DNA of 64,000 bases from Siphonodentalium dalli (GCA_032622095.1 CP136067.1:76348705-76412704); one strand, 5' to 3'. Counted from the first letter of the stretch, positions 1-11,331 are shown. The notes: generated from the sequence alone by a model not told the origin. A program made the numbers and translations.

Positions 1-20
1 CATCAAAGTTATAATATCGT

Positions 21-860
21 AGTTGAACGTAGTGAAAAGGCGGTAAGTTGAACGTAGTGAAAAGGCGGTAAGTTGAACGTAGTGAAAAGGCGGTAAGTTG
101 AACGTAGTGAAAAGGCGGTAAGTTGAACGTAGTGAAAAGGCGGTAAGTTGAACGTAGTGAAAAGGCGGTAAGTTGAACGTAGTGAAAAGGCGGTAAGTTG
201 AACGTAGTGAAAAGGCGGTAAGTTGAACGTAGTGAAAAGGCGGTAAGTTGAACGTAGTGAAAAGGCGGTAAGTTGAACGTAGTGAAAAGGCGGTAAGTTG
301 AACGTAGTGAAAAGGCGGTAAGTTGAACGTAGTGAAAAGGCGGTAAGTTGAACGTAGTGAAAAGGCGGTAAGTTGAACGTAGTGAAAAGGCGGTAAGTTG
401 AACGTAGTGAAAAGGCGGTAAGTTGAACGTAGTGAAAAGGCGGTAAGTTGAACGTAGTGAAAAGGCGGTAAGTTGAACGTGGTGAAAAGGCGGTAAGTTG
501 AACGTGGTGAAAAGGCGGTAAGTTGAACGTGGTGAAAAGGCGGTAAGTTGAACGTGGTGAAAAGGCGGTAAGTTGAACGTGGTGAAAAGGCGGTAAGTTG
601 AACGTGGTGAAAAGGCGGTAAGTTGAACGTGGTGAAAAGGCGGTAAGTTGAACGTGGTGAAAAGGCGGTAAGTTGAACGTGGTGAAAAGGCGGTAAGTTG
701 AACGTGGTGAAAAGGCGGTAAGTTGAACGTGGTGAAAAGGCGGTAAGTTGAACGTGGTGAAAAGGCGGTAAGTTGAACGTGGTGAAAAGGCGGTAAGTTG
801 AACGTGGTGAAAAGGCGGTAAGTTGAACGTGGTGAAAAGGCGGTAAGTTGAACGTGGTGG
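21..860. repeat. 25-bp tandem repeat array, about 33 copies
   Basis: The unit begins AGTTGAACGTAGTG and repeats every 25 bp with almost no variation. The first 18 copies (21-470) carry ACGTAGTG; every copy from 471 on carries ACGTGGTG. One A/G site therefore splits the array into two homogeneous blocks. Because 25 is not a multiple of 3, one minus-strand frame stays open across the array with a 75-nt (25-residue) period, but I regard that as a by-product and not a gene. The array ends where a different sequence starts with the palindrome GTGGTTTTAACCAC (about 856-869). Confidence 0.97.
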
Positions 861-1344
861 TTTTAACCACTCGCCAAAAGGCTTGTGATTAAAACCACAA
901 TGCCACTTGTGGTGAAAATTTGGGTACACTCGGCGACTATGGGTGTATTCTATATAGCACATGTTCACACAATAAGAGATATGACAAAGAGACCCATCAT
1001 CAGCTGGTGGCTGAAGAGAATAATTTATTGGGATTTGAGAGTTATCAAGATGGGAGCCGAGCTAGTGAAGCATTAAATATCCTGTGCCAGTGCATTCTCT
1101 TATATATGCGAGTCTCCCATATATAAGAGAATGCACTGGTTTACAGGGTCAATGTAATTATTGTTAGGCTAATGCATTCTTATATATGCAAGGCTCACAA
1201 TGGAAGACTCGCATATATAAGAGAATGCATTGGAACATGGTTTTCGCAAAATTTCATGTAGATCCAGTTCAAACTCCATGCAGGGTTTACCTCCCTTGAT
1301 GACTCGGCAAGACCGCTGCTGCCGACATTTCACCCACATTTGCC
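861..1344 (+). mobile_element. Hairpin-type non-autonomous element (family H), copy 1
   Basis: It contains two hairpins built from arms like GCATTCTCTTATATATGCGA and their inverse (about 1087-1139 and 1168-1234). A near-identical inverted copy lies at 15243-15725, and a partial copy at 4598-4825. A roughly 20-bp direct repeat containing ATAGCACATGTTCACACA lies near 951-970 and again near 1347-1366, so part of it may be a later insertion. No protein-coding capacity was seen. The family assignment is mine, based on shared sequence inside the window. Confidence 0.75.
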
Positions 1345-1445
1345 CTATATAGCACATGTTCACACAGATTTAGTATAAAATCCATTCTGAAAATGAACTG
1401 GTCATATTCATTGTGTATTAATTATCTATATCTATATTTGCGAAT

Positions 1446-1470
1446 GTCTGTCTGTCTGTCTGTCTGTCTG
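1446..1470. repeat. (CTGT)n microsatellite inside the Helitron-like element
   Basis: A short run of TCTG units just inside the 5' end of the element. The inverted copy carries a longer (ACAG)n run at about 34498-34542, so the tract varies in length between copies. Its position 20-odd bp inside the end is the same in both. Confidence 0.9.
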
Positions 1471-1627
1471 TGTTCTATAGAAATTCACAGGGGACCATCT
1501 AGATGATGCCAAAGGGGTCTACTAGAAGTAGGTTTTTACGAGAAAGATAATGGTCGGGGTTAGAATTTTCTAAATTGACGCCGTTGTTGTCAGGGGCAGA
1601 AAAGGGGGAGGGGCAGAAAAAAAATTT

Positions 1628-3040
1628 GTCGCCGATTGCCACCAAACTTATATATAATCATCCCCATAATATGAGGAATCTAATGGCGTGGTTTAAATAT
1701 GGAAAATGTCGCGCCGTTCGCTTTAGGGGTGCCCGGAAGGGGAGGGGCAGATTTTTTTTCTGTCGCCGATTGCAACGAAACTAGCATATAATCAGCCCCA
1801 TGATATGAAGAATCCAACGGTGTGGTTTAAATATGTCAAAAGTGGCGTCGTTTGAGTCGGGGATGAACGGAAGGGGAGAGGGGCACCAAAATTGATAAAA
1901 CTAATTTTAGCGCCGATTTCCACCAAATTGATATATATTCATCTTCATGATACAAGGAATCTAATTGTGCGATTTAACAACGCCAAATTGTTGTTTTTGG
2001 ATGAGAGATTGGGAGGGGGTGGGCACTTGATTATCAAATTCGCAATTTGATAATAAGTCGCCGATTGCCACCACACTTATACAAAATCATCCCCATGGTA
2101 TGAGGAGTCTAATGGTGTGGCTTTTTTTTTTAACGCCAATTTCCACCAAATTTATACACGTTGTTATCCATGATACGAGGAATCTAATCGTGATTTAAAG
2201 ACGCCATAGCGGTGCTGTTTAGGTGAGAGATGGAGAGGGGAGGGATTGGCACCAAATTTGATAAAAAAAATTGTTTAGTCGCCGATTATCACCAAACTTA
2301 TAAACAATCATCTCCATGATATCAGGAGTGTAATCGTGTGGTTTAAGGATGTCACAAGTGGGGCCATTCGAGTCAGTGGTGTATAGAGATGAGAGGGACA
2401 CAAAAAATTATATCTATATGTTTAGTGCCGATTTCCACCAGATTGATACAAATTCTTCTCCGTGATACGAGGAATCATATCGTGTGGTTTAGATGCACCA
2501 AATTGGTGCCCTATGGGTGAGAGATATGGGGACCTTAAATTTGATACGAATTTGTATACTCGCCAATTTTCACAAATTTCATATATATGCATCTCTAATA
2601 TTTTTTTTATTAGAGTCTTAGTGTGTGCAGCTTGAGTCCGAAGTAGGGACGGGAGGGTCACCAAAACTGATACAAACTATTTTTAGTACCAATTACCATC
2701 AAATTCAGACACGTTCTTCTCAAATGATACAAGAAGAAAAAATCGTGCTTTTTGTCTGTCTGTGTGCGTTCTATATATAACTTCACGCGGTACAATCGAG
2801 ATGGCACCAAGGCGTTCTAAGAGGGGTAACTTTTTACAAGGAAGATAATGGTGCGGGTTAAAATTTTCTAAAATGACGCTGTTGGTGGGAGGGGAAATTA
2901 AAAAAATATGGTCAAATAGTTTTGTGGCTGATTTCCGCCAAACGAATACATAATCACCTTCGCAATATGGCGTTGTTAGAGTCCGCGTTGTATCAACAAT
3001 TGATTTAATAAACAAAATTCCACCAAATTCATACACGTTT
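1628..3040 (+). repeat. Degenerate tandem modules of about 140 bp inside the Helitron-like element
   Basis: A core like CGCCGATTNCCACCAAA recurs near 1630, 1772, 1911, 2059, 2133, 2280, 2425, 2561, 2686, 2928 and 3014, mostly 136-148 bp apart. Each is followed by CATGATAT-AGGAATCTAAT-like text and a TTTAAA stretch. Modules have diverged strongly from each other, while module order is conserved between the two element copies, so the array predates the spread of this element. It gives rise to a string of short open frames on both strands that I do not call genes. Confidence 0.8.
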
Positions 3041-3193
3041 TTCTCTAATGATATACCATGAATTAAATCACATTTGGTGTCGTTTGCGTCACGGATGGCG
3101 AGCGGATATGCACTATGATTGATAAGATTGCGATTCACGGATATCCACATATAAGTTATATACAGTCACCAGGCCATCTCCATATCATGTTAA

Positions 3194-3583
3194 CCCTTTA
3201 CCCAACAAACCGGCCAAAAACGCCCAAATAAAGCTTCAACAGCCTAAAATATCTTCGGTCTGTCTCAATAACACCATACAAATATGGATATCATTGGAAC
3301 CGGTTCATTGACCACATTGTGATGGTTACAGTTATGCCCTGTGCCAATGCATTCTCTTATATATGCGAGTCGATCATAGGTCGCCTCGCATATATAAGAG
3401 AATGCATTGGCCTAAAAAAATATTTTTTTAACACTTTTTACCATTTTTCTTACAATCTTTAACAATTTTATAATTTTTAATGTGTTAGGCCAATGCATTC
3501 TCTTATATATGCGAGGCGACCTATGGTCGACTCGCATATATAAGAGAATGCATTGGCACAGGGCCGTTCTGTTGGGTAAAGGG
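3194..3583. mobile_element. piggyBac-like MITE (family M1), copy 1, TTAA target duplication
   Basis: It is 390 bp with terminal inverted repeats CCCTTTACCCAACA / TGTTGGGTAAAGGG, flanked by TTAA at 3190-3193 and 3584-3587. The inverted Helitron copy has the same neighbourhood with a single TTAA at 32816-32819 and no insert, which is a true empty site. CCC ends plus TTAA are typical of piggyBac-type elements. Inside are two long hairpins with GCATTCTCTTATATATGCGA arms (about 3349-3413 and 3483-3557), mirrored around the centre. No coding capacity. Confidence 0.93.
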
Positions 3584-4597
3584 TTAAGTAGTTGGGCGTT
3601 CACATTTCACAATCCCGACATATGGTGACCCACATAAGTTACTTGAACAATTATATCTTCTTAACATTAATATTTATATGGGAATGGCAATCAAGGCATT
3701 CACACAATGAGCTAGCAAAAAGAGATAACTAGAAGAAGCATTAAACGTATATTTATCTTTCTATTGAAGAGATACATATATTCGTGCAAACTGAGAGACC
3801 TCGAACCGTCAGAGGATTGCATATATATAATAACAAAATTTAGTCTGTTCCATCCAATACAGTTTCCACAAAAAGTTACAATTTGTCAAGAGATAAAAAA
3901 AAAATGGAAGGCCTGTTCAAAAATAGTGGTCACATTGTGCAGTCAAATATAGTTTCTTCTGATATACAAGAAAATGCAGTTAGTAGCACAAGACTTTTCA
4001 GGATCCTACCAATACTGACATCTGACAAGGGTTTTAGAACAGACTCATCGATTGACATAAACAACTCAAAATCGCGCTCTGTGCACATGTAGCTGCTATA
4101 TGTGCGCAGCAACATTTCGTTTAAACTAAGAATATTTAGCCAATATATAGCACCATGAACAGAGGAGCACCTGGAAATTTCTTTGAAACATCTGTATCTT
4201 CATGGAGATATGATAGCCAGGTGTCCTCGAGATCTTAGTCCAACCCACTAGATTGATTGATACATCTCAATATGTAAAACCCAATTATCATCTTTTGTCG
4301 AACTAATGTGTTTATGATGTTCATGTATCATATTATAACGTCTAATGTATACGCAGTTGTAAATAAATAAATACATCATTATTGGTGGAACGGATTAATC
4401 GCGATAAACAGAATGACAATTGACAAGGTGAGCCACAACTTATATTCCATGACTGTAATAATCATGTTTTGTGATGCTATTTGAATATACAATTTATGAG
4501 AAAACGTATAACACTTTAAGCAAGAGCATTCTCTATTCCCAACAAATATCCACAGCATACCTTAACCTGGGCAACGCCGGGTAACCCTGCTAGTAAG

Positions 4598-4825
4598 AGA
4601 TATAACCAAGAGACGCATCGTCAGCTGGTGGCTAAAGAGAATAATTTATTGGGATTTGTGAGTTGTCAAGATATCATTAACCCTTTCATGATGGGAGTTG
4701 AGCTGGTGAAGCATTAAATATCCTGTGCCAGTGCATTCTCTTATATATGCGAGTCTCCCATATATAAGAGAATGCACTGGTTTAAAAGATCAAATTAATT
4801 ATTGTTAGGCCAATGCATTCTCTTA
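4598..4825 (+). mobile_element. Family H hairpin element, partial copy
   Basis: It matches 971-1180 (AAGAGATATAACCAAGAG...GCTGGTGGCTAAAGAG) and carries the same hairpin at about 4731-4782. It contains CCTTTCATGATGGGAG, which is the end sequence of the H-type MITE at 13285-13530. It directly abuts the CTAG end of the Helitron-like element, so that element appears to have landed at or near this copy. Confidence 0.7.
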
Positions 4826-5105
4826 TATATTACAAATTGCAGTTGTCAGAAGGATAACTCTAAAATCAAGTGGTTATTGTTAATAGTAACCACTTGATTT
4901 TCGAGTTATCAATCTTACAACCGCAATTTGTCCATTTGAGCACGTGGTTCTGGACAAGTTCTGGTCCACAAACAATAGAAACAGCAAACATCGATATCTA
5001 ATCACTCTGAGCTTTGATGGGTGGGTTCCTCGACTCGAATCATATTTTTTACCCCCGAAGCCAAAGATATAGTAATTTAGGAGTGTCTGATCAGATTGAG
5101 CACCT
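4826..5105 (+). mobile_element. TTAA MITE family A, 5'-truncated copy
   Basis: The right half matches 11540-11782 and ends GATTGAGCACCT followed by TTAA at 5106-5109. A central palindrome (AACTCNAAAATCAAGTGGTT and inverse, about 4852-4915) is intact, but the left terminal repeat is missing. Confidence 0.75.
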
Positions 5106-5147
5106 TTAAATTTTGTGCTATGCAAACATAGTATATTTTGAAGTACT

Positions 5148-5210
5148 CTGGTACTCTCAGTCGCCTAATAATAGTGTCAACACGATTAATTTTTAACATT
5201 TTTATTAACT
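5148..5210. repeat. Fragment of the ACTCTCAGGTGCCTAATAATA MITE family
   Basis: GGTACTCTCAGTCGCCTAAT and AATAGTGTCAACACGATTAA match the left end of the element at 25802-25956. Only one end is present. Confidence 0.5.
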
Positions 5211-5490
5211 ATTTGTTCAGGAGTGCGTGATTTAGTTTTTAACCTGCCGCATTTCTTTGACCTTCGGGTTTTCCCCAGATATGAATTTAATTGAAATTAT
5301 TATGTTGCTAAAAATAGTAACATCGCGAACCAGTCTAACTGCTCAATAAAATAGTCTGACACAGATTAGCACATGTTCTGGTATTGAAAATTACCACTCA
5401 CATAGGAAAGTATGCGATCATGTGGTATATATAGATAGATATGTAATAAAGTACAGTACAGTGTTTCTAAGTGCAACTTTTTTTATACCC

Positions 5491-5491
<1 letters not shown>

Positions 5492-5521
<30 letters not shown>
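5492..5521. repeat. Homopolymer run of 30 C
   Basis: An uninterrupted run of about 30 cytosines. The length could be an assembly approximation. Confidence 0.95.
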
Positions 5522-8060
5522 ACAACAACGAAGTGCACCTGCGATTATGATGTCTGTCGGACTTTTTTTGTGGAGTTATTTTCGACTTAGAACATTTTTG
5601 CAAATTGCATAATTTTGTCCGAGCTTTTATTCCTACATTTTTCGGTCAATAGGTTTAAGATTACGGTTAGGTTTGTGCACCTGCAATGGGAACTGTTATT
5701 TTATTATTTTAACTAAGTGTTTACTGACATGTGAAACATCTTAGTATTTTAAAAACATGGGGGGGTATCCTTAGTACCATTGGGACAGTCACGCCTAGTT
5801 TAATTTGTTGGTTTACGGATAATTATTTTCAAAGATATATTATGGACTTGTTTGGGTGTGTAAAACAGGTAAGTTAGTACACAGGCACTATTATGCCAAC
5901 TGGAGGAATGTAGCATGCTTTATTTAACAGGGATGGTGTAATCGTATTCTGTACTTGTATTGTATTTACATTGTTTCCTGGAGAAGGGGACAGAACTCAC
6001 TCAACACCAGGTTCCATTTTGGGCATATTTATTGCCAACAAACATAACTGGTTCAACAATAAAATGGTGCACAGACATGATTGCACAAATACATGTACAC
6101 ATATACAAACATGCTAGTAAATATGTAAATAACTATCAATATATGTAATATATCCGGGCAAAGTGGATGTATACCGCCACAATGCTAGCCCAATGAATAT
6201 GTCCGATCTTATTCATTGCGATAGCATACAGCCACAAAGCCCCAGGGATGGTGTAATCGTATTCTGTACTTTTTGAAGTATTTGTAATCGAAGAATTCTA
6301 GGAGCCAAAGTTTTGTATTTGTAATCAAATATTCTAATTACTTTAGATTACATCTTCCCAAAGTATTCTAGATCTTACAATTGTATCTATTTGATAGAGG
6401 GCCAATGGCTAAAATGGGCATAGATTTCACTGCTGATGGCAAAGAAAAACATGCACAAATGGCACTATCAGAAGTTAACATATTTATGAGCAGCCATAGC
6501 TCATGTGAAAACAATGGATTTTAGTATGACATGTCATATTCAAAAAACATTGTGGAAAACATCATCTGAACTGCACTCAATTGTTAATCTGTACATTTTG
6601 GCGGTGTTACGACACTGTCAAAATGGCTGAGTGTGGGATGTTGCCGCCGGTGGCCAAAAACATACTGGTAGTCTTTACATAGTGTGGGGGGAAAACAAAC
6701 ATTAAAACATCATTGGGTTTGCCTTATGGTCATATTATACTGGAATGCACGGATAGCAATTCACACCTAATTGTGTTTGTTAGGGATGACCTTAATATTG
6801 TTTGAATGTTTATCCATTCATTCATCGATATGTCGCGACCAGGCAGCTGATTGGACACATACCGCATGACGGTAAAATTGTGTACGCGATCATTTCTGTT
6901 TCAACCGCCAAGGACATCGGGATAATCACAACCCACCCTCCCACCCCATAGTTAGATAGAGTAATATGTTTGTATTAGAATACACTATTCTTCAGTATAT
7001 AAACAATTATTGATACATTTAATTGCATTGTAGTTTTTAGGAATACGGGGAATTGTAATTGGATATACAGGGCTGTAATACTTACAAGTTTCATGTATAC
7101 AGTAATAGTGATCCTGCAATAGGCGGCTTGTGAGTATGATATATCTTGTTATATATTGTTATCAATATTGTATGCTTTTCAGGTTAATTCTTTATGTGGT
7201 GCAAGATGTGTATACGTAGTTACATAATAGGCCAAAATTAAATCCTTGAAAACATATTGAGTTGTAAGTTAACTCCCTTCGCTCATTTTTAATACTCTAT
7301 TCAGGATGGAACTATCAATGACAAACTAACGAATTGATTTCACCATCGAGAGTCATTGCATTTAATTTATATATTCGAAAGATGGTGTGGGTTGTCAATT
7401 TGGATATAATATTTGGAAAAATAAATACTTTGAGAAAGATTATTCTCCATTAATATTTGATCCGGAGTGGTTCACATCACTTTCAAAGTAAGGAGACAAA
7501 AAATTCTTAAATTGAATGTACGATTCATTTTAAACGTAATGGTGAAATGATCTGTAATAGACGTGAAAGGCCTCCTATGAACATTAATGCTCAGTCAACA
7601 TATATTGGGGAGTTTGTTAATATATTAGCCAAGTATGCTGGTACTGAAATTGTCAGAAAGGCTCACTCTGGTTAGTGAATAAGGAATATCTGGTAGATTA
7701 ATCCCAATTACAGTCTTAAATACACGATTACGAAAAATAATCGCATTTATTTTCGAGCAATATGTTTCTTTTGCAGTCAAATAAACTATTACTTTTGGGT
7801 ATAACGGTATTGGAACACGAGGTGTAGATTTCCAATTTGTGCATGCGCACAAAAATCTTTGAAGACGCCATTTCAATCTTTCCCAGATTAGTGAAAATCT
7901 GGCATCATAACACTTTAGTAATAAAAAATGTATAATATTTTATTTACACCCAACCCACCCACCCTCTAAGTCTATCTCCTTTGTCTATCACTGCTCACCC
8001 CACGAGGCCCGGGGAGAATTTTGAAACTTGTTTTCCATTACATATGATTGTTATGTCATT
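5522..8060. other. Gene-poor AT-rich stretch
   Basis: I see no convincing exon, RNA gene or terminal-inverted-repeat element here. The one structured signal is a perfect 28-bp direct repeat starting AGGGATGGTGTAATCG at 5929-5956 and 6244-6271, 315 bp apart. A minus-strand frame of 83 codons (7625-7876) exists but has no recognisable motif. Confidence 0.6.
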
Positions 8061-9075
8061 ATATAAGGATTAACTGTCATGTGGACTGTTTTTATGGAGA
8101 TGTAACGGTGAGGTAAGTGAACATAACTTGTGTAAAACCCGAACAAGTTATGTCCACTTACCTCACCGTTACATCTCCATAAAAATAGTCCACATGACAG
8201 TTAATCCTTATATTTATATACATTTAGCGAAAAAGCCACTTTTGTAAATATATTTAAATCGAAAAGTGTATCGTGACAAGATCAGCCCAAAATACCCAAT
8301 AGCACCCTTGGCAAAAGTTAATAGGAACAATTTCTCTTCATGTTGAAACCCGATGATGTATTAAGTCAATCCTGCGCGAGTCAAAATGCGCCCAAAGCAT
8401 TAATTACGCATTCGTCTTTCCAAACCTAATGACGTATCGATGGTGTTATTAGCTTGGTGTTATTAGGCTTTGCGCATTCACCGAGAAATAACTGCAACTA
8501 GCCACGTGGGCGCCGACCAATCAGAATGGTGGATTTAGTGATGACAACACTTAGTGTGTAAATATATAAGGATTAACTGTCATGTGGACTGGTTTTATGG
8601 AGATGTAACGGTGAGGTAAGTGGACATAACTTGTGTAAAACCCGAAGGGTTTTACATACAAGTTATGTCCACTTACCTCACCGTTACATCTCCATAAAAA
8701 TAGTCCACATGACAGTTAATCCTTATATTTATATACATTTAGCGAGAAAGCCACTTTTGTAAATATATTTAAATCGAAAAGTGTATCGTGACAAGATCAG
8801 CCCAAAATACCCAATAGCACCCTTGCCAAAAGTTAATAGGAACAATTTCTCTTCATATTGAAACCCGATGATGTATTAAGTCAATCCTGCGCGAGTCCAA
8901 ATGCGCCCAAAACATTACGCGTTCGTCTTTCCAAACCTAATGACGTATCGATGGTGTTATTAACTTGGTGTTATGATGCGTTGCGCATTCACCGAGAAAT
9001 AACTGCAACTAGCCACGTGGGCGCCGACCAATCAGAATGCTGGATTTAGTGATGACAACACTTAGTGTGTAAATA
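8061..9075. mobile_element. Tandemly duplicated 500-bp unit, each starting with a long hairpin
   Basis: Two direct copies with a period of about 503 bp (8061-8563 and 8564-9075). Each starts with a hairpin whose arms begin AAGGATTAACTGTCATGTGG: 8065-8209 with 66-bp arms, and 8568-8728 with slightly longer arms because GTAAAACCC/GGGTTTTAC also pairs. The hairpin is followed by about 340 bp of shared unique-looking DNA with CACGTGGGCGCC and TGACGTATCGATGG motifs. Arms within a hairpin match almost perfectly, while the two tandem units differ by small indels. AT-rich TATTGATAATTTTA repeats follow to about 9135. Confidence 0.85.
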
Positions 9076-9417
9076 TATATTGATAATTTTATGTTATGTC
9101 AATATATATTGATAATTTTATATATTGATAATTTTATTTTTGCTTAAGTGGATGATGGCGATTTTTGCCCACTACCTTCATGACTATATATTTTGGTTAT
9201 GTCAACTTTGATATATATATAAATGTTTTGTTGTTTATTATCAATAAACAATTCTAATGAATCTGACCAACTTGTTTAGTCATTGAACGTAGCAAACCTC
9301 TAGAGCAGCCCCTATTACTATCCCGGGTTATGCGGCATTGGGTTTTTTGTTGCTATATAGCACATTAGACTAATCCCAATTAGTCAGAAATAGTTTTATA
9401 TAATATCTTGCACAGCA

Positions 9418-9470
9418 AGCTAGCATCACCAAATTTCACCTTCTTGGGACCTCATTCTGCATGGCCTCAT
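9418..9470. repeat. Family P half-hairpin
   Basis: CTAGCATCACCAAATTTCAC and TTGGGACCTCATTCTGC match one arm of the family P hairpins at 13030-13215. Confidence 0.6.
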
Positions 9471-9604
9471 ATTCTATGGGAGACATAGTCTCAGATTGAG
9501 GCGACTATTGTGATGTACACCCATTGGGAGTATGTAATCTGTGTGAAGAAGTTTTTATATGAAATTTTATAATAAAGAATAATTTCCAGAGAAGATGAGG
9601 CCTA

Positions 9605-9698
9605 AGCAAAATGATGTCCCCGGAGGGTTAATTTAGTGATGCTAGCATGCTATGCGGAATAGCTTCACTAAATTCACCCTCCAGGGACTTCATTCTGC
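9605..9698. repeat. Family P hairpin
   Basis: Arms AATGATGTCCCCGGAGGG and CCTCCAGGGACTTCATT with GATGCTAGCATGC near the tip. Same family as the hairpins at 13.0, 27.6 and 28.4 kb. Confidence 0.8.
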
Positions 9699-9699
9699 A

Positions 9700-10390
9700 A
9701 ATGACAGGCACCTTTTTCTCAGGCCTGTGTCCGGTAGTACAGAAGATATCGGTTGATATATAATTATGTTCCCAGTTATTGCTATAACGTATTGTACAGA
9801 TAAACACAGCACATCGAGATATATATAGAATAGATACAATCATATTATCAAGATCATATTCTAAATTGGATGTGACATGTACTACCATCTTATATGTTGG
9901 AAGGATCAGACCACGATCGTTCCACCACACCGATGGCATGATACACGTCACATGGTAGGTGTATCATATACATCATACCTTATTAGGATGCATGATATGA
10001 TACACCATACGTTGTAATAACTACTGGCGTCGAGAGATACGAAGAACCACTCTCTCTCCATCAGCCGATCCGACTAGACCTCTTTTACCGATGCTCCTGC
10101 TGTGTTTATCACTATGACTTATACACATATAAAGTTATCAAAAGCTACGGACAGTTATTGTTATCAATGTTCCCGACACAGCCAATTCAACATCTAAACA
10201 CTAGACACCGGGACACTGTCTGTAAACCATAAAATGGCCTGAGTGTGACTTTAGATATTTATATTTGGTGTGTAGTTTTATTTCTGAATTTTATATTGAT
10301 CTACAATGTATGCTGTGCTACCTATTTCTGACCAACCAATGAAGAGACTTGATTTGTAAGAATTCCAACTATCAACAGAGGTCTGCCCAT
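9700..10390. other. No gene seen
   Basis: AT-rich. It contains an imperfect palindromic patch with repeated TGATACAC / GTGTATCA (about 9938-10008). No exon-like signal was recognised. Confidence 0.5.
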
Positions 10391-10394
10391 TTAA

Positions 10395-10776
10395 CCCTTT
10401 ACCCAACAAACCGGCCAAAACCGGCCAAATAAAGCTTCAACAGCCTAAAATATCTTTGGTCTGTCTCAATAGAACCATACAAATATGGATATCATTGGAA
10501 CCGGCTCCTTGACCACATTGTGATAGTTACAGTTATGCCCTGTGCCAATGCATTCTCTTATATATGCGAGTCGACCATAGGTCGCCTCGCATATATAAGA
10601 GAATGCATTGGCTTAAAAAAAATCTTTTTTTACCAATTTTTCTTACATTCTTTAACAATTTTATAATTTTTAATGTGTTAAGCCAATGCATTCTCTTATA
10701 TATGCGAGGCGACCTATGGTCGACTCGCATATATAAGAGAATGCATTGGCACAGGGCCCTTCTGTTGGGTAAAGGG
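10395..10776. mobile_element. piggyBac-like MITE (family M1), copy 2
   Basis: It is 382 bp with ends CCCTTTACCCAACA / TGTTGGGTAAAGGG, flanked by TTAA at 10391-10394 and 10777-10780. It matches copy 1 at 3194-3583 closely over the whole length, including both internal hairpins. The arms produce mirror open frames on both strands that are not genes. Confidence 0.93.
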
Positions 10777-10859
10777 TTAAAATAATAAACTATGAAAGAT
10801 ATTTTATGGAAGTGAAGGACAAGAGCATCGCTACGGAGTGGAATAATAGGCCAGTGGTA

Positions 10860-11240
10860 ATTCCAACGAATGCCCATAACTCAGGTGGAAATTGGCGGGC
10901 AAAACCCAACTTCAAACTTGACCTGTATTTTGGCTATTAAACTCTCATAACAGATTTCATTCTGTTCAAACTTATTAGTTATCATCCGGAAAACGAAAAT
11001 TTAATGCAAAATCCAACAAAAAGGGCCATAACTTAACTCTGATAAAAATTGGTGTGCAGATCATGAATTCGAACACACCTGTATTTTGTGCTAGTAAACC
11101 CACATACCAAATTTCATTCCATTCAGTTGAGACTATCTACTGTTATCATCTGGAATCCAATTGCAAAAGCGAACAGATGAACAGACGACTACCGGTAGAT
11201 GGATGGACAAACCAATAAATCAGCATCCCATTTTTTAACA
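10860..11240. repeat. GGGCCATAACT-type units, two degenerate copies
   Basis: Units of about 150 bp with CCATAACT, TTCGAACNNACCTGTATTTTG, ACCAAATTTCATTC and TTATCATCNGGAA, near 10875 and 11025, followed by CAGATGAACAGACGACTACC. Same family as 12.4-12.7, 31.55 and 34.9-37.4 kb. Confidence 0.75.
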
Positions 11241-11331
11241 AGAGCATGCCGTCGGGGCGTGGCATAATACGCCTGTTTCTGGAGTAGAGTGGGGCAAGGA
11301 TTAATTCATTTGTTTGAAACCTTTGACTTAA

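Larger units (their letters stand above)
1425..4593 (+). mobile_element. Non-autonomous Helitron-like element, copy 1
   Basis: The shared sequence of this copy and the inverted copy at 31832-34563 starts with TCTATATCTATATTTGCG, preceded by A, and ends with GGGTAACCCTGCTAG, followed by T, in both. A-TC...CTAG-T is the Helitron boundary rule (5' TC, 3' CTRR, insertion between A and T, no target duplication). Seven nucleotides before CTAG a short stem can form (ACCTGG / CCGGGT with one G-T pair, loop GCAACG), as expected of a Helitron 3' end. Length is 3169 bp here against 2732 bp in copy 2; most of the difference is the MITE at 3194-3583. No Rep or helicase is visible, so it must be non-autonomous. 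The interior is mainly a degenerate tandem module array. An alternative is another repeat family whose ends match the rule by chance. Confidence 0.7.

Noticed and set aside
21-860. CRISPR-like array
   Set aside because: Units are directly contiguous with no unique spacers, and the sequence is eukaryotic.
9-968. Long minus-strand frame of 25-residue repeats
   Set aside because: It is the translation of the 25-bp tandem array plus flank; period and purity are explained by DNA-level repetition.
10533-10877. Minus-strand 114-codon frame with a mirror frame on the plus strand
   Set aside because: Arises from the palindromic M1 MITE.
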